Shown here: one piece after another, positions 16,536-25,795 of the stretch
Position numbering within the stretch: the stretch's first letter is position 1
Layout: each line of letters starts with the position of its first letter
DNA from: Taishania sp964580465
GTDB taxonomy: Bacteria > Bacteroidota > Bacteroidia > Flavobacteriales_D > Crocinitomicaceae
Direction of reading: 5' to 3'
Length of the DNA stretch: 64,000 nt
Assembly: GCA_964580465.1 (NCBI GenBank)
Contig: CAZOKJ010000006.1
Coordinates: 46,663-110,662 of the forward strand
Notes under the pieces: generated by a model
Databases searched by the model: none
Seen by the model: only the letters and a program-made list of their open reading frames with translations
What the model was told of the DNA's origin: nothing
Position numbers and translations under genes: made by a program

Positions 16536-17870
16536 TTATCGATTAAATAAAACACGTTGTCCATTGATTCCCTCAATGATTTTTCCATCATTCCAAACTA
16601 AATTTCCATTGACAAATGTTTTTGCAATGGTATATGAAAAACGTTGACCTTCAAAAGGTGACCAAGCGCATTGATACAACAATGAATTTTTATCTACCAC
16701 TTGTTCTTTCTTTTCAACAACAACTAAATCAGCATGATATCCTTCTCGAATATACCCTCTTTTGTCAATTTCAAACAAAATAGCTGGGTTATGAGCCATT
16801 TTTTCGGTAATTTTTTCAATGCTGATTTTACCTTCTTCCATCTTTTCAAGCATGGCCAATAAAGCATGTTGAACCAATGGTCCTCCTGATGGCGCTTTAA
16901 AATAGCTTTGTTGCTTTTCTTCAATGGTATGAGGAGCGTGATCTGTAGCTATAACATCTATTCGACCGTCTAAAACTGCTTGAAAAACAGCCTCTCTATC
17001 GGCTGCCGTTTTAACAGCAGGATTCCATTTTATGAAATTACCTTTTTCTTGGTAATCTTGATCGCTAAACCACAAGTGGTGTACACACGCTTCTGCTGTT
17101 ATTCGTTTCTGACTCAAAGGAATAGAGTTATCAAACAAATCTAATTCTTTAGCAGTTGAAATATGTAGAATGTGTAAGCGAGTATTGTGTTTTTTAGCCA
17201 AGCTGACAGCCAATGAAGAAGAAATATAACATGCTTCAGCTGAACGAATTAAAGGATGTTTTTCAACAGGTACATCTTCACCATAAATAGATTTATAGTG
17301 TTCAATATTTGCTCTAATTGTGGCCTCATCTTCACAATGGGTAGCAATTAACATGGGAACTTTTGAAAATAAATTGTTCAATGTTCCCTCATTATCCACT
17401 AACATATTTCCTGTTGACGAGCCCATGAATACTTTAACGCCACAAACATTTTTAGGGTTTGTTTTGAGAACTTCTTCAATATTATCGTTAGAAGCTCCCA
17501 TAAAAAATGAATAATTGGCGATAGAGGTTTCTGCAGCTCGTTGGTATTTTTCTTCCAATAGTTCTTGCGTCAAGGTATTTGGCACCGTATTGGGCATTTC
17601 CATAAAGGTAGTAATACCACCCGCTACTGCGGCTCTCGACTCAGAAGCAACGGTTGCTTTGTGTGTTAAACCAGGTTCTCTAAAATGCACTTGATCGTCG
17701 ATGCAACCAGGTAGCAAATAGGCTCCATTAATGTCTATAACTTCATGAGAAGCGTCAGGTGATAAATTGGTTCCAATTGATTTTATAAATCCATTTTCAA
17801 TATAAACATCTCCTGCTGTTTGTTTATTTTCATTAACAATAACAGCATTTTTTATTAAATAATTTTTCAT
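16536..17870 (-). CDS. pyrC: Dihydroorotase (class I type)
   Basis: Amidohydrolase that closes carbamoyl aspartate to dihydroorotate in pyrimidine synthesis. Domain landmarks are GCIDDQVHFREPGLTHK, EMPNT, GVKVFMGSSTGNML (site of the carboxylated Lys), THCEDE, HILHIS and IATDHAPHT (Asp). The usual HxH metal pair appears as QVH, so the first His is Gln. I recall the same form in other Bacteroidota, so it is probably a clade trait. ATG at 17870 is chosen because it overlaps the stop of the glycosyltransferase gene (ATGA). The 444-residue length is normal. Confidence 0.87.
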   Translation of the reverse strand: MKNYLIKNAVIVNENKQTAGDVYIENGFIKSIGTNLSPDASHEVIDINGAYLLPGCIDDQVHFREPGLTHKATVASESRAAVAGGITTFMEMPNTVPNTLTQELLEEKYQRAAETSIANYSFFMGASNDNIEEVLKTNPKNVCGVKVFMGSSTGNMLVDNEGTLNNLFSKVPMLIATHCEDEATIRANIEHYKSIYGEDVPVEKHPLIRSAEACYISSSLAVSLAKKHNTRLHILHISTAKELDLFDNSIPLSQKRITAEACVHHLWFSDQDYQEKGNFIKWNPAVKTAADREAVFQAVLDGRIDVIATDHAPHTIEEKQQSYFKAPSGGPLVQHALLAMLEKMEEGKISIEKITEKMAHNPAILFEIDKRGYIREGYHADLVVVEKKEQVVDKNSLLYQCAWSPFEGQRFSYTIAKTFVNGNLVWNDGKIIEGINGQRVLFNR

Positions 17871-18580
17871 AATTTCATCCATCTCATTTTCCAAACACCT
17901 AAAAATGCCTCTTTAAAAATACCTGTACTCATTTTAGATTCTCCGTATAAACGGTCAATGAATACAATGGGTACTTCTTTCACTTTAAAGCCATGTTTAA
18001 CAGCCGCATATTTCATTGCTATTTGAAAAGCATAACCTTTAAATGTGTTGTTATCTAAATTAATTGTTTCTAACACTTTACGTTTATAACATTTAAACCC
18101 AGCGGTCATATCTTTAATGGTAATAAATAAGATTAAACGAACGTAAATACTGGCAAAAAAAGACAACAACAAACGATCTTTAGGCCAATTTTCAACCTTA
18201 CCTCCTTTTGTATAACGAGAACCAATACTAAAATCAGCTCCTTCGTTAGCGCAAGCATTATATAAACGAATTAAATCAGAAGGGTTGTGAGAAAAATCGC
18301 AGTCCATTTCAAAAACATAATCATACTGGTTGCGAATAGCCCATTTGAATCCATGAATATAAGCTGTACCCAATCCTAGTTTTCCTTTTCGTTCTTCTAA
18401 AAATACTTTTCCTTCAAATTCGTTCATCAATTCTTTAATAATGGATGCAGTTCCATCTGGAGAAGAATCATCAACGAAAAGAATGTGAAATTCTTTATCC
18501 AAGGACATGATGGCACGAGTCATTCGTTCCACATTTTCCTTTTCGTTATAGGTTGGTATAATTACTATTGAGTCTGCCAA
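17867..18580 (-). CDS. Polyprenol monophosphomannose synthase-like glycosyltransferase (GT2)
   Basis: Family 2 glycosyltransferase with the GT-A fold, 237 residues, no membrane anchor. It shows VIIPTYNEKENVERM, the nucleotide-sugar part LFVDDSSPDGTA and the metal-binding EMDCDFSHNP, as in dolichyl-phosphate mannose synthases. The acceptor is probably a polyprenyl phosphate, making a lipid-linked mannose for glycan or lipoprotein modification. Starts a leftward operon with pyrC and the DUF4296 gene. The donor sugar cannot be fixed from sequence. Confidence 0.83.
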   Translation of the reverse strand: MADSIVIIPTYNEKENVERMTRAIMSLDKEFHILFVDDSSPDGTASIIKELMNEFEGKVFLEERKGKLGLGTAYIHGFKWAIRNQYDYVFEMDCDFSHNPSDLIRLYNACANEGADFSIGSRYTKGGKVENWPKDRLLLSFFASIYVRLILFITIKDMTAGFKCYKRKVLETINLDNNTFKGYAFQIAMKYAAVKHGFKVKEVPIVFIDRLYGESKMSTGIFKEAFLGVWKMRWMKL

Positions 18581-18671
18581 TTTTATTGATTAAATTTCAA
18601 AAATAACTAAAAATTACATGTAGAAATTACTTTTAACGAAAGAAATTGAATTTTTAAAACATTTTAACAAG

Positions 18672-19838
18672 TTAAATAGCTGATAAAACGATTTGCTCCA
18701 CGTCATTTGGCGCAATAGCTTTATGTTCGCCCATTCCTGTCCATCCTCTTTCAATAAATCTGTTTTTAATCTCTTCGGCAATACTTGCTGTGTCAGATGT
18801 GTAATCTGAGATTTTTGTACCGATTCCTAATGATTGATAAAATTGCTCCGTACGCTCAATGGCTTGTTTTGAAACTTCTTCAATCGTTCCAGTTAGTCCC
18901 CAAACTCGTTCTCCATATTGAGCTAATTTTTCTTTTTTTCTATCGTATTGATGTTCATACAATCTCGGTCCAATAATAGCCAAAGTACGTGCATGATCGA
19001 TGTTGTAAAAAGCAGTTAATTCATGTCCTATCATGTGTGTACACCAATCAGTTATCACCCCTAACCTCAAGTTTCCATTTAATGCATTTGTAGAACACCA
19101 CATTAAGTTGGCTGCTGCTTCATAATCAGAAGAATTTTTAAGTAATCGAGGGGTAATTTCAACCAATGTTTGTAAAATCCCTTCCGCTTGACGTTCTTGC
19201 AATAAGTTTTCACCTTTAATGGTTAAATACTGTTCTAAAGTATGGACAAAGGTATCAACAATGCCATTTACAATTTGTCTTTCTGGCAATGAAGTAACAA
19301 CTTGTGGGTCGCAAATAGAAAAGACAGGGAAAAATTTAGGACCTCCCATCGTTCTTTTTGCAAATAATTCTTTGCGGCTAATGACAGCGCCAGAGTTGGC
19401 TTCTGAACCAGTTGCAGGCAATGTTAAAACAGTGCCAAAAGGCAAAGCATCTTTAAACAAACAACCTGGCTTTTTTTCCAACACATCCCACGGATTTCCA
19501 TCGTACAATGCAGCACCAACAATGAATTTAACGCCATCAATGACAGAGCCGCCGCCTACAGCTAAAACAAAGTCAATCTTTTCATTTTTAACAACTTCCA
19601 CTGCTTTCATCAAAGTCGTGTACTCAGGATTAGCTTCAATTCCTCCGAATTCAATTACATTAAATTCAGAAAGTTGACTCATAACATTAGTATAAACACC
19701 ATTTTTATGAATACTTCCCCCACCGAAGGCTAATAAAATGTTTTTTACGTTTAATTCTTTAAGTAAACCATTTAGTTTAAGGTATTGATCTTTTCCAAAA
19801 ACGATTTTGGTTGGATTGTATGCTTCAAAATTATTCAT
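18672..19838 (-). CDS. Iron-containing alcohol dehydrogenase (YqhD/butanol dehydrogenase-like)
   Basis: Group III NAD(P)-dependent alcohol dehydrogenase, 388 residues. The N-terminus YNPTKIVFGKDQY is typical of the YqhD/BdhA branch. The dinucleotide loop is AVGGGSVIDGVKF. The metal ligands are an Asp in GIVDTFVHTLEQYL with its following His, and the two His of MIGHELTAFYNIDHAR. These enzymes reduce aldehydes to alcohols, often for detoxification. It stands alone between two transcription units. Confidence 0.88.
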   Translation of the reverse strand: MNNFEAYNPTKIVFGKDQYLKLNGLLKELNVKNILLAFGGGSIHKNGVYTNVMSQLSEFNVIEFGGIEANPEYTTLMKAVEVVKNEKIDFVLAVGGGSVIDGVKFIVGAALYDGNPWDVLEKKPGCLFKDALPFGTVLTLPATGSEANSGAVISRKELFAKRTMGGPKFFPVFSICDPQVVTSLPERQIVNGIVDTFVHTLEQYLTIKGENLLQERQAEGILQTLVEITPRLLKNSSDYEAAANLMWCSTNALNGNLRLGVITDWCTHMIGHELTAFYNIDHARTLAIIGPRLYEHQYDRKKEKLAQYGERVWGLTGTIEEVSKQAIERTEQFYQSLGIGTKISDYTSDTASIAEEIKNRFIERGWTGMGEHKAIAPNDVEQIVLSAI

Positions 19839-19873
19839 ACAACAAATTTACAAAGAATTATTTTAATTTTTTG

Positions 19874-19881
19874 TAGCTTTG
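19874..19881 (+). promoter_or_regulatory. -7 element of panB
   Basis: TAGCTTTG matches TAnnTTTG; the predicted leader to ATG 19902 is about 16 nt. No clear -33 TTG. Confidence 0.55.
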
Positions 19882-19901
19882 CATGAAACAAATTTAAAAA
19901 T

Positions 19902-20717
19902 ATGTCTGTACATTCAAACATTAAGCGAGTTACAACTAAGACACTCAGCGAAATGAAAGCACGTGGTGAGAAAATCACGATGCTAACAGGTTATGATTTT
20001 TCAATGGCTCGCATTATTGACACAGCTGGTATTGATGTGATTCTTGTTGGTGACTCTGCTTCCAATGTAATGGCGGGTCACGAAACAACGTTGCCCATTA
20101 CTTTAGACCAGATGATTTACCATGCTTCTTCTGTTGTGAGAGCATGCCAACGATCATTAGTTGTTGTAGATATGCCTTTTGGTTCCTATCAAGGAAATTC
20201 TAAGGAAGCTCTTTCAAGTGCAATCCGTATTATGAAAGAATCTGGTGGCCATGCAGTAAAAATGGAAGGTGGTTCTGAAATTATTGAGTCTATTTCTCGT
20301 ATTTTAACAGCTGGAATTCCAGTTATGGGACACTTAGGATTAACTCCTCAGTCTATCTATAAATTTGGTTCTTATGTAGTTAGAGCTAAAGAAGAAGAAG
20401 AAGCTAATCGTTTAATTGAAGATGCTAAATTATTAGAAGAAGTGGGGTGTTTTGCTATTGTATTAGAGAAAATCCCTGCACATTTAGCTAAACGTGTTGC
20501 TGAATCTATTGAAATCCCTGTAATTGGCATTGGTGCTGGTGGAGGCGTTGATGGACAAGTTTTAGTAGTGCATGACATGTTGGGAATCAACAATGAGTTT
20601 AACCCACGTTTTTTACGTAAATACAATAATTTATACGAGCAAATGATGACTTCGTTCTCTCGTTATATTGAGGATGTAAAATCAGGTGACTTCCCTAACG
20701 AAGATGAACAATACTAG
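19902..20717 (+). CDS. panB: 3-methyl-2-oxobutanoate hydroxymethyltransferase
   Basis: First committed enzyme of pantothenate (and so CoA) synthesis, adding a hydroxymethyl group from methylene-THF to ketoisovalerate. Conserved segments are ITMLTGYDFSMARIID, ILVGDSASNVMAGHETTLP (Mg2+ Asp), DMPFGSY, AVKMEGG, MGHLGLTPQS and IGIGAGGGVDGQVLV. The length of 271 residues is normal for the decameric TIM-barrel enzyme. A pseudouridine synthase gene follows after 2 nt. panC and panD are not nearby. Confidence 0.94.
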   Translation: MSVHSNIKRVTTKTLSEMKARGEKITMLTGYDFSMARIIDTAGIDVILVGDSASNVMAGHETTLPITLDQMIYHASSVVRACQRSLVVVDMPFGSYQGNSKEALSSAIRIMKESGGHAVKMEGGSEIIESISRILTAGIPVMGHLGLTPQSIYKFGSYVVRAKEEEEANRLIEDAKLLEEVGCFAIVLEKIPAHLAKRVAESIEIPVIGIGAGGGVDGQVLVVHDMLGINNEFNPRFLRKYNNLYEQMMTSFSRYIEDVKSGDFPNEDEQY

Positions 20718-20719
20718 GA

Positions 20720-21424
20720 ATGGATATTGCTGAAAAATACAATTTAGAGGTTCTTCACGAGGACAATCACACCATTGTTGTCAACAAAAAAGCATCAGAC
20801 TTGGTGCAGGGAGATAAAACGGGTGACGAACCTCTTCCTGAACGTATTAAATCATATTTAAAAGAAAAATATAACAAGCCAGGGAATGTATTTTGTGGCG
20901 TTGTCCACCGCTTGGATCGACCAACTAGTGGCGCTTTAGTTTTTGCTCGAACAAGTAAAGCATTGGAACGTTTAAATCAACAATTTAGGGATAAAGAAAC
21001 CAATAAAATTTATTGGGCTATTGTTGACCAAGTTCCTCGTAAAGATAGTGAGCGATTGGTAAATTGGTTAGCTAAAAATGAGCAACAAAATAAATCGTAC
21101 GTTGTAAAAGAAGGTACAAAAAATGCAAAACAAGCTATCCTTACATACAAACATTTGGCTTCGTCGGACAATTATCATTTGCTAGAAATTCAACTAGAAA
21201 CTGGAAGACATCACCAGATACGCTGTCAATTAGCAAATATTGGCTGCATTATTAAAGGAGATTTAAAATATGGAGCCAAAAGGAGTAATCCAGATGGTTT
21301 CATTCATTTGCATGCTCGAAAAATTACTTTTAACCATCCGACAACAAAGGAAGACATTGTTGTTACGGCACCTGTTCCGAAGGAAAACCTTTGGAAACAT
21401 TTTGAAGCGGTTATTGTCGATTAA
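20720..21424 (+). CDS. RluA-family pseudouridine synthase
   Basis: Isomerises uridine to pseudouridine in rRNA or tRNA. The catalytic motif is VVHRLDRPTSGALVFART with the essential Asp, followed by KIYWAIV and the C-terminal ETGRHHQIRCQLANIG. At 234 residues with no S4 domain it is the short RluA/TruC-like form rather than RluD. The target site cannot be told from sequence. Probably cotranscribed with panB. Confidence 0.85.
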   Translation: MDIAEKYNLEVLHEDNHTIVVNKKASDLVQGDKTGDEPLPERIKSYLKEKYNKPGNVFCGVVHRLDRPTSGALVFARTSKALERLNQQFRDKETNKIYWAIVDQVPRKDSERLVNWLAKNEQQNKSYVVKEGTKNAKQAILTYKHLASSDNYHLLEIQLETGRHHQIRCQLANIGCIIKGDLKYGAKRSNPDGFIHLHARKITFNHPTTKEDIVVTAPVPKENLWKHFEAVIVD

Positions 21425-21437
21425 TCGAATTCCATTT

Positions 21438-21454
21438 TTGGCACGATTTTTTCA
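21438..21454 (+). promoter_or_regulatory. Sigma-54-like promoter before the beta-mannosidase gene
   Basis: TTGGCACGATTTTTTCA matches the sigma-54 form TTGGCACG-N4-TTGCA at all but one specified position (TTTCA for TTGCA), with the correct GG-N10 spacing. The predicted start at about 21466 leaves a short leader to ATG 21481. A similar TTTTTGGCACAAT lies before the gene at 51719. No other evidence for RpoN is in the window. Confidence 0.4.
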
Positions 21455-21480
21455 GTGCTAACATTAACGAATAAAATGTT

Positions 21481-23955
21481 ATGAAACGTATTTTACCAAT
21501 TTTATTTTGTTCATTAACTTCAATGCTTTTTTCAATGGAAAAGAACTTAAAATGGGATTTTTCAGATCCTCGTTCTAAAAAAAATATTTCTTTAGGAGAA
21601 AAAGGAAGTATTCAAGAAGCATTCATTCGTGAAGGTCTTTTACCTGATCCTCATGTTGGAATGAACGAGAAATTATTTGATTGGATAGAAGATCATCAAT
21701 GGACCTTAAAAAGTAGTTTTACAATTCAAAAAAACGAGTTAACTGGCCAAATCATTGATATTGATTTACCTTCTGTAGATACCTATGCTGAAATTTATCT
21801 CAATGGACAGCTCATTTTAACTTGTGACAATGCATTCATTCCTTACCGTTTAACCATCAATCAATGGCTAAAAGAAGGTAAAAATGAATTAGTAGCCGTT
21901 TTCACGCCACCTGTACTCTACTTCAAAGATAGCTACGAAAAAGCTGCTTATAAACTACCCGCTGCCAACGATCCTCATAAAATAGCCATTGCACCATACA
22001 GTCGTAAACCACAATATCAATTCGGTTGGGACTGGACCTTTCGCATGAATACTATTGGATTCAATAAAGTCGCAAAAATTGTAAGCTACAAAGGCAACCA
22101 AATCATTAATAAAAACATTCAAACAATAGAGCTAATCGGTGCTGATGCTACTTTGTCTTTCGGAGTTCATTTTGCCCAAAGTCCTTTAAAAAATTATCAT
22201 TGGAAAAGTGAACTATTTGGTGAGTTAACAGCTCACATTTCTGAAAATTGGTTAACTACCAAAGTTGAATTGAAAAATGCCCAACTTTGGTGGCCTATTC
22301 ACTTTGGAAATCAACATCTGTACACTGACAAATGGACAATTACGGATGAAAATGGAAGTATCATTGACCAAAAAACAGTTCAATTTGGTGTCAGAAAATC
22401 AGAATTAATTCAGGAAAAGGATCAATTTGGAACTTCTTATGAAATTGCTGTAAATGGTAAAAAGATTTTCTGTAAAGGAGGCGATTACATTCCTCAAGAA
22501 GTTTTCCCTGCTCGTGTAACAGACGACATGGTTAGAGACATGATTCAGCAAATGAAAGCTGCTAATTTCAATATGGTTCGAGTTTGGGGAGGCGGATATT
22601 ACCCAGATGATGTCTTTTTTGACGAATGTGACAAGTTAGGAATCATGGTTTGGCAAGATTATATGTTTGCTTGTTCAATGTATCCTGGAACTCCTGAATT
22701 TTTAGCGAATGTAAAACGAGAATTTGACTATCAAACACCTAGAATTTCTAGTCATCCTTCTGTCGTATTGCTGAATGGAAACAATGAAGTAGATGTAGCA
22801 TGGAAAAACTGGGGATTTCAAGTAAAATATAACTTATACGGTAAAGCAGCAAAAGAAATTGAACAAGCTTATGATGACTTGTTTAAACAATTGTTGCCCG
22901 AGCGAATTTCTGTTTACTCAACCGTTCCCTACATTCACACTAGTCCGCTTAGTAATTGGGGAAAACCAGAATATTACAATCATGGTTCTCAACATTATTG
23001 GGGCGTTTGGCACGGAAAGGATCCTTTGGAAGATTTCGGCAATAAAAGTGGTCGTTTCAACGCTGAATATGGTTTTCAAAGTTTTCCTGAATATGCTACT
23101 TTGACAAAAGTGTTGGACAAAAAAGATTGGAATTTAGAAACAGAAGCAATGAAGCTTCGCCAAAAAAGTTATGTAGGAAATGGAATGATAAAAAAACATT
23201 CAGACAATCTTTTTGGAAAAACAACTGATTTTGAAGAGTTTATTTATTTTTCTCAACTTACTCAAGCCAGAGCTGTTGGGATTGCAATTGCCAGCCACCG
23301 AACTGATTGGCCAAGATGTGCAGGAACTTTATTCTGGCAAGTAAATGATTGTTGGCCTGCTCCTACTTGGTCGAGCATTGATTATTATGGTAATTGGAAG
23401 GCCTTGCATTATCAAGCACAAAAAGATTATGAAAACATCGCTGTGTTGCCAGTGGAATCAAAACTGAATAAAAAAGAATTTTTCTTAGTTAGTGATGCCT
23501 GTGAAACTTATCAAAACGATGTGTGTTTTGATTTTTATGATTTGAATGGGAATTGGTTGGAACAACATGCCTTTTTTGTTGAAACAAAACCACAAACAGT
23601 CGTTTCATTACCTGTGTTTTCATTGATACAAAAACCGCTAAATGAATACATTGTACGTATGAGTTGGAAAGATGAAAAAGGGCTTGACAAAGAAAGAATA
23701 ATTTACAATACAAATAATAACCAAAGATCTAAATCGAACAAGGATTTTCAACTAGAAATCATTGAGAAAAACAATCACCAAGTACTTATTCTAACGAATA
23801 AAGAACCATTATTTGATTGTTGGATTTATTCAGAACAGCATTTTTTTCATTTAGATAAAAACTTTGAAACATTATTGCCTGGCCGACATGAATTCATCAT
23901 TAGTAGCAAAGAAAAATTGACAATTTCAGAATTGAAAATAAGGTATTCAAATTAA
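21481..23955 (+). CDS. Beta-mannosidase, glycoside hydrolase family 2
   Basis: Exo-acting beta-mannosidase of 824 residues with an N-terminal signal peptide (MKRILPILFCSLTSMLFS), so it acts in the periplasm or outside. The GH2 jelly-roll domain comes first (about 40-210), then the immunoglobulin-like domain, then the TIM barrel from about 325. Acid/base Glu lies in NGNNEVDVAW, nucleophile Glu in FNAEYGFQSFP, and GTLFWQVNDCWPAPTWSSID is a family hallmark. It hydrolyses terminal beta-mannose from mannans or N-glycan cores. It is not in a polysaccharide utilisation locus: no SusC/SusD is nearby. Confidence 0.9.
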   Translation: MKRILPILFCSLTSMLFSMEKNLKWDFSDPRSKKNISLGEKGSIQEAFIREGLLPDPHVGMNEKLFDWIEDHQWTLKSSFTIQKNELTGQIIDIDLPSVDTYAEIYLNGQLILTCDNAFIPYRLTINQWLKEGKNELVAVFTPPVLYFKDSYEKAAYKLPAANDPHKIAIAPYSRKPQYQFGWDWTFRMNTIGFNKVAKIVSYKGNQIINKNIQTIELIGADATLSFGVHFAQSPLKNYHWKSELFGELTAHISENWLTTKVELKNAQLWWPIHFGNQHLYTDKWTITDENGSIIDQKTVQFGVRKSELIQEKDQFGTSYEIAVNGKKIFCKGGDYIPQEVFPARVTDDMVRDMIQQMKAANFNMVRVWGGGYYPDDVFFDECDKLGIMVWQDYMFACSMYPGTPEFLANVKREFDYQTPRISSHPSVVLLNGNNEVDVAWKNWGFQVKYNLYGKAAKEIEQAYDDLFKQLLPERISVYSTVPYIHTSPLSNWGKPEYYNHGSQHYWGVWHGKDPLEDFGNKSGRFNAEYGFQSFPEYATLTKVLDKKDWNLETEAMKLRQKSYVGNGMIKKHSDNLFGKTTDFEEFIYFSQLTQARAVGIAIASHRTDWPRCAGTLFWQVNDCWPAPTWSSIDYYGNWKALHYQAQKDYENIAVLPVESKLNKKEFFLVSDACETYQNDVCFDFYDLNGNWLEQHAFFVETKPQTVVSLPVFSLIQKPLNEYIVRMSWKDEKGLDKERIIYNTNNNQRSKSNKDFQLEIIEKNNHQVLILTNKEPLFDCWIYSEQHFFHLDKNFETLLPGRHEFIISSKEKLTISELKIRYSN

Positions 23956-24002
23956 AAAGTGTATTTTCTTACATTTTCTTACAATCATATTAAATAAAAC
24001 AC

Positions 24003-24010
24003 TAACTTTG
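24003..24010 (+). promoter_or_regulatory. -7 element of prs
   Basis: TAACTTTG matches TAnnTTTG; the leader to ATG 24033 would be about 18 nt. No clear -33 TTG. Confidence 0.55.
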
Positions 24011-24032
24011 CACCCTCAAATCAATTTGAATT

Positions 24033-24968
24033 ATGTCAGCTGGAATTAAAATATTTGCAGGAAGAGTATCAGAAGAATTAGCAAAAAAAGTAGCTGCTTC
24101 TTATGGTGTATCTTTAGGAGATGTTAAAGTAACAGATTTTAGTGATGGTGAATTTCAACCATCATTTGAAGAAACTGTAAGAGGAAACGATGTTTTTATC
24201 GTTCAATCAACAATGCCACCAGCAGATAATCTATTCGAATTGTTATTGATGATTGATGCTGCAAAAAGAGCTTCAGCTCGTTCAATCGTAGCAGTTATTC
24301 CTTACTTTGGATTTGCTCGTCAAGATAGAAAAGACAAACCGCGTGTTGCAATCGGTGCTAAATTAGTTGCCAATATGTTAATGGCTGCTGGTGTTAGTCG
24401 TATTATGACAATGGACTTACATGCAGACCAAATTCAAGGATTTTTTGAAGTCCCAGTTGATCATTTGTATGGTTCAACTATTTTCTACCCAGAAATGGAA
24501 CGTTTGAACAATGGTAATTTAATCATGGCTGCTCCTGATGCTGGAGGTGCTAAACGTGCGAATTCTTATGCTAAACGCATGGATTTAGGTTTGGCATTGT
24601 GTCACAAACACAGAAAACAAGCCAATGAAGTAGCAGAAATGACTGTTATCGGTGATGTAACAGGAAAAGATGTAATCTTAGTTGATGACATGTGCGATAC
24701 TGCTGGTACATTGACTAAAGCTGCGGATTTATTCATGGAAAAAGGAGCAAAATCTGTTCGTGCTTTTTGTACGCACGCAGTCCTTTCTGGTCCAGCTTAT
24801 GAGCGTATTGAAGCTTCTCAATTGACAGAGTTAATTGTAACAGATACAATTCCTTTGAAAAAGCAAAGTAGCAAAATCAGAGTGTTAACAGTTGCAGATT
24901 TATTTGCTGATGTAATTAAGCAATTAGTTAACAACGAATCAATTAGTAAACATTTTATAATTTCATAA
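24033..24968 (+). CDS. prs: Ribose-phosphate pyrophosphokinase
   Basis: Makes PRPP from ribose 5-phosphate and ATP for nucleotide, His and Trp synthesis. Visible motifs are FSDGEFQPSFEETVRGNDVF near the N-terminus, the catalytic flap and ATP region YFGFARQDRKDKPR, DLHADQIQGFF, and the PRPP loop DDMCDTAGT. The 311-residue length is that of class I enzymes. The ribosomal protein bL25 gene follows after 10 nt, a pairing conserved in many bacteria. Confidence 0.95.
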   Translation: MSAGIKIFAGRVSEELAKKVAASYGVSLGDVKVTDFSDGEFQPSFEETVRGNDVFIVQSTMPPADNLFELLLMIDAAKRASARSIVAVIPYFGFARQDRKDKPRVAIGAKLVANMLMAAGVSRIMTMDLHADQIQGFFEVPVDHLYGSTIFYPEMERLNNGNLIMAAPDAGGAKRANSYAKRMDLGLALCHKHRKQANEVAEMTVIGDVTGKDVILVDDMCDTAGTLTKAADLFMEKGAKSVRAFCTHAVLSGPAYERIEASQLTELIVTDTIPLKKQSSKIRVLTVADLFADVIKQLVNNESISKHFIIS

Positions 24969-24978
24969 ATAAAATCAA

Positions 24979-25560
24979 ATGAAAACAGCACAATTGAGCG
25001 GTTCGTTAAGAGCGAACGTAGGGAAAAAGGACGCTGCAGCAGTTAGAAATGCTGACCGTGTTCCGGCAGTGCTTTATGGTAACGGTGAGCAAACTCACTT
25101 TTCTGTAAAGAGAAATGACATCAACAAAATCGTTTTTTCTCCAGATGTATATTTGGTAGAATTGGATATTGATGGCAAAAAAGCGAGTGCAATCGTTCGT
25201 GAATTGCAACAACACCCAGTTAAAGATACTATTCAACACATCGACTTCTTGGAAGTAACTGATAAAAAACCAGTAAGAGTTTCTTTACCAGTTCGTTTAG
25301 AAGGAAGTGCAAGAGGTGTTATGGCTGGTGGTAAATTGTTACAATCATTCAGAAAATTAACAATGGTTGGTTTGGCTAAAGATCTTCCAGAAGCAGTTGT
25401 ATTAAACATCGCTCCTTTAAGAATTGGTCATTCTATTCGTATTAAAGACGTACAAATTCCTGGAGTTACAGTATTAGACCCAGCTAACTCTGTTATTGTA
25501 GCAGTGAAAAGAGCTCGTGGATCTGTTGATGATTCTGGTGATGATGATTCTGAAGAATAA
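24979..25560 (+). CDS. rplY: 50S ribosomal protein bL25 (CTC type)
   Basis: Binds 5S rRNA. N-terminal bL25 domain (LSGSLRANVGKKDAAAVRNA...VPAVLYGNGEQ) and the C-terminal CTC/TL5 beta domain (PVRVSLPVRLEGSARGVMAGG...). The 193 residues include a short acidic tail. Cotranscribed with prs; a terminator follows 22 nt after the stop. Confidence 0.93.
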   Translation: MKTAQLSGSLRANVGKKDAAAVRNADRVPAVLYGNGEQTHFSVKRNDINKIVFSPDVYLVELDIDGKKASAIVRELQQHPVKDTIQHIDFLEVTDKKPVRVSLPVRLEGSARGVMAGGKLLQSFRKLTMVGLAKDLPEAVVLNIAPLRIGHSIRIKDVQIPGVTVLDPANSVIVAVKRARGSVDDSGDDDSEE

Positions 25561-25582
25561 GAATAAACACACTTTAATCGAA

Positions 25583-25614
25583 AATCCTCAACAGCAACGT
25601 TGGGGATTTTTTTT
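25583..25614 (+). terminator. Rho-independent terminator of prs-rplY
   Basis: Stem AATCCTCAAC pairing with GTTGGGGATT, 6-nt loop, then eight T. The 180 nt from here to the dnaE start hold no feature I can support. Confidence 0.85.
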
Positions 25615-25795
25615 GCTTCATTCTTCTTTTTACTTTGTTGATAAAAAAATGATTTTTCAAAATTACTAATCGAAATATTCACTAACTTTAACACGCACAC
25701 TTTTTTGTGACAATAATTCAATAATATCCTGATTTAGTTTCTATTAAGAATTTAACTACTTCTAAAACACAACATATTCGTAAAAATAATTAACT

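Noticed and set aside
16197..19838. Pyrimidine or mannosylation gene cluster
   Set aside because: pyrC, a DUF4296 lipoprotein gene and a glycosyltransferase gene are adjacent, but no further gene of either pathway is present, so no pathway cluster can be claimed.
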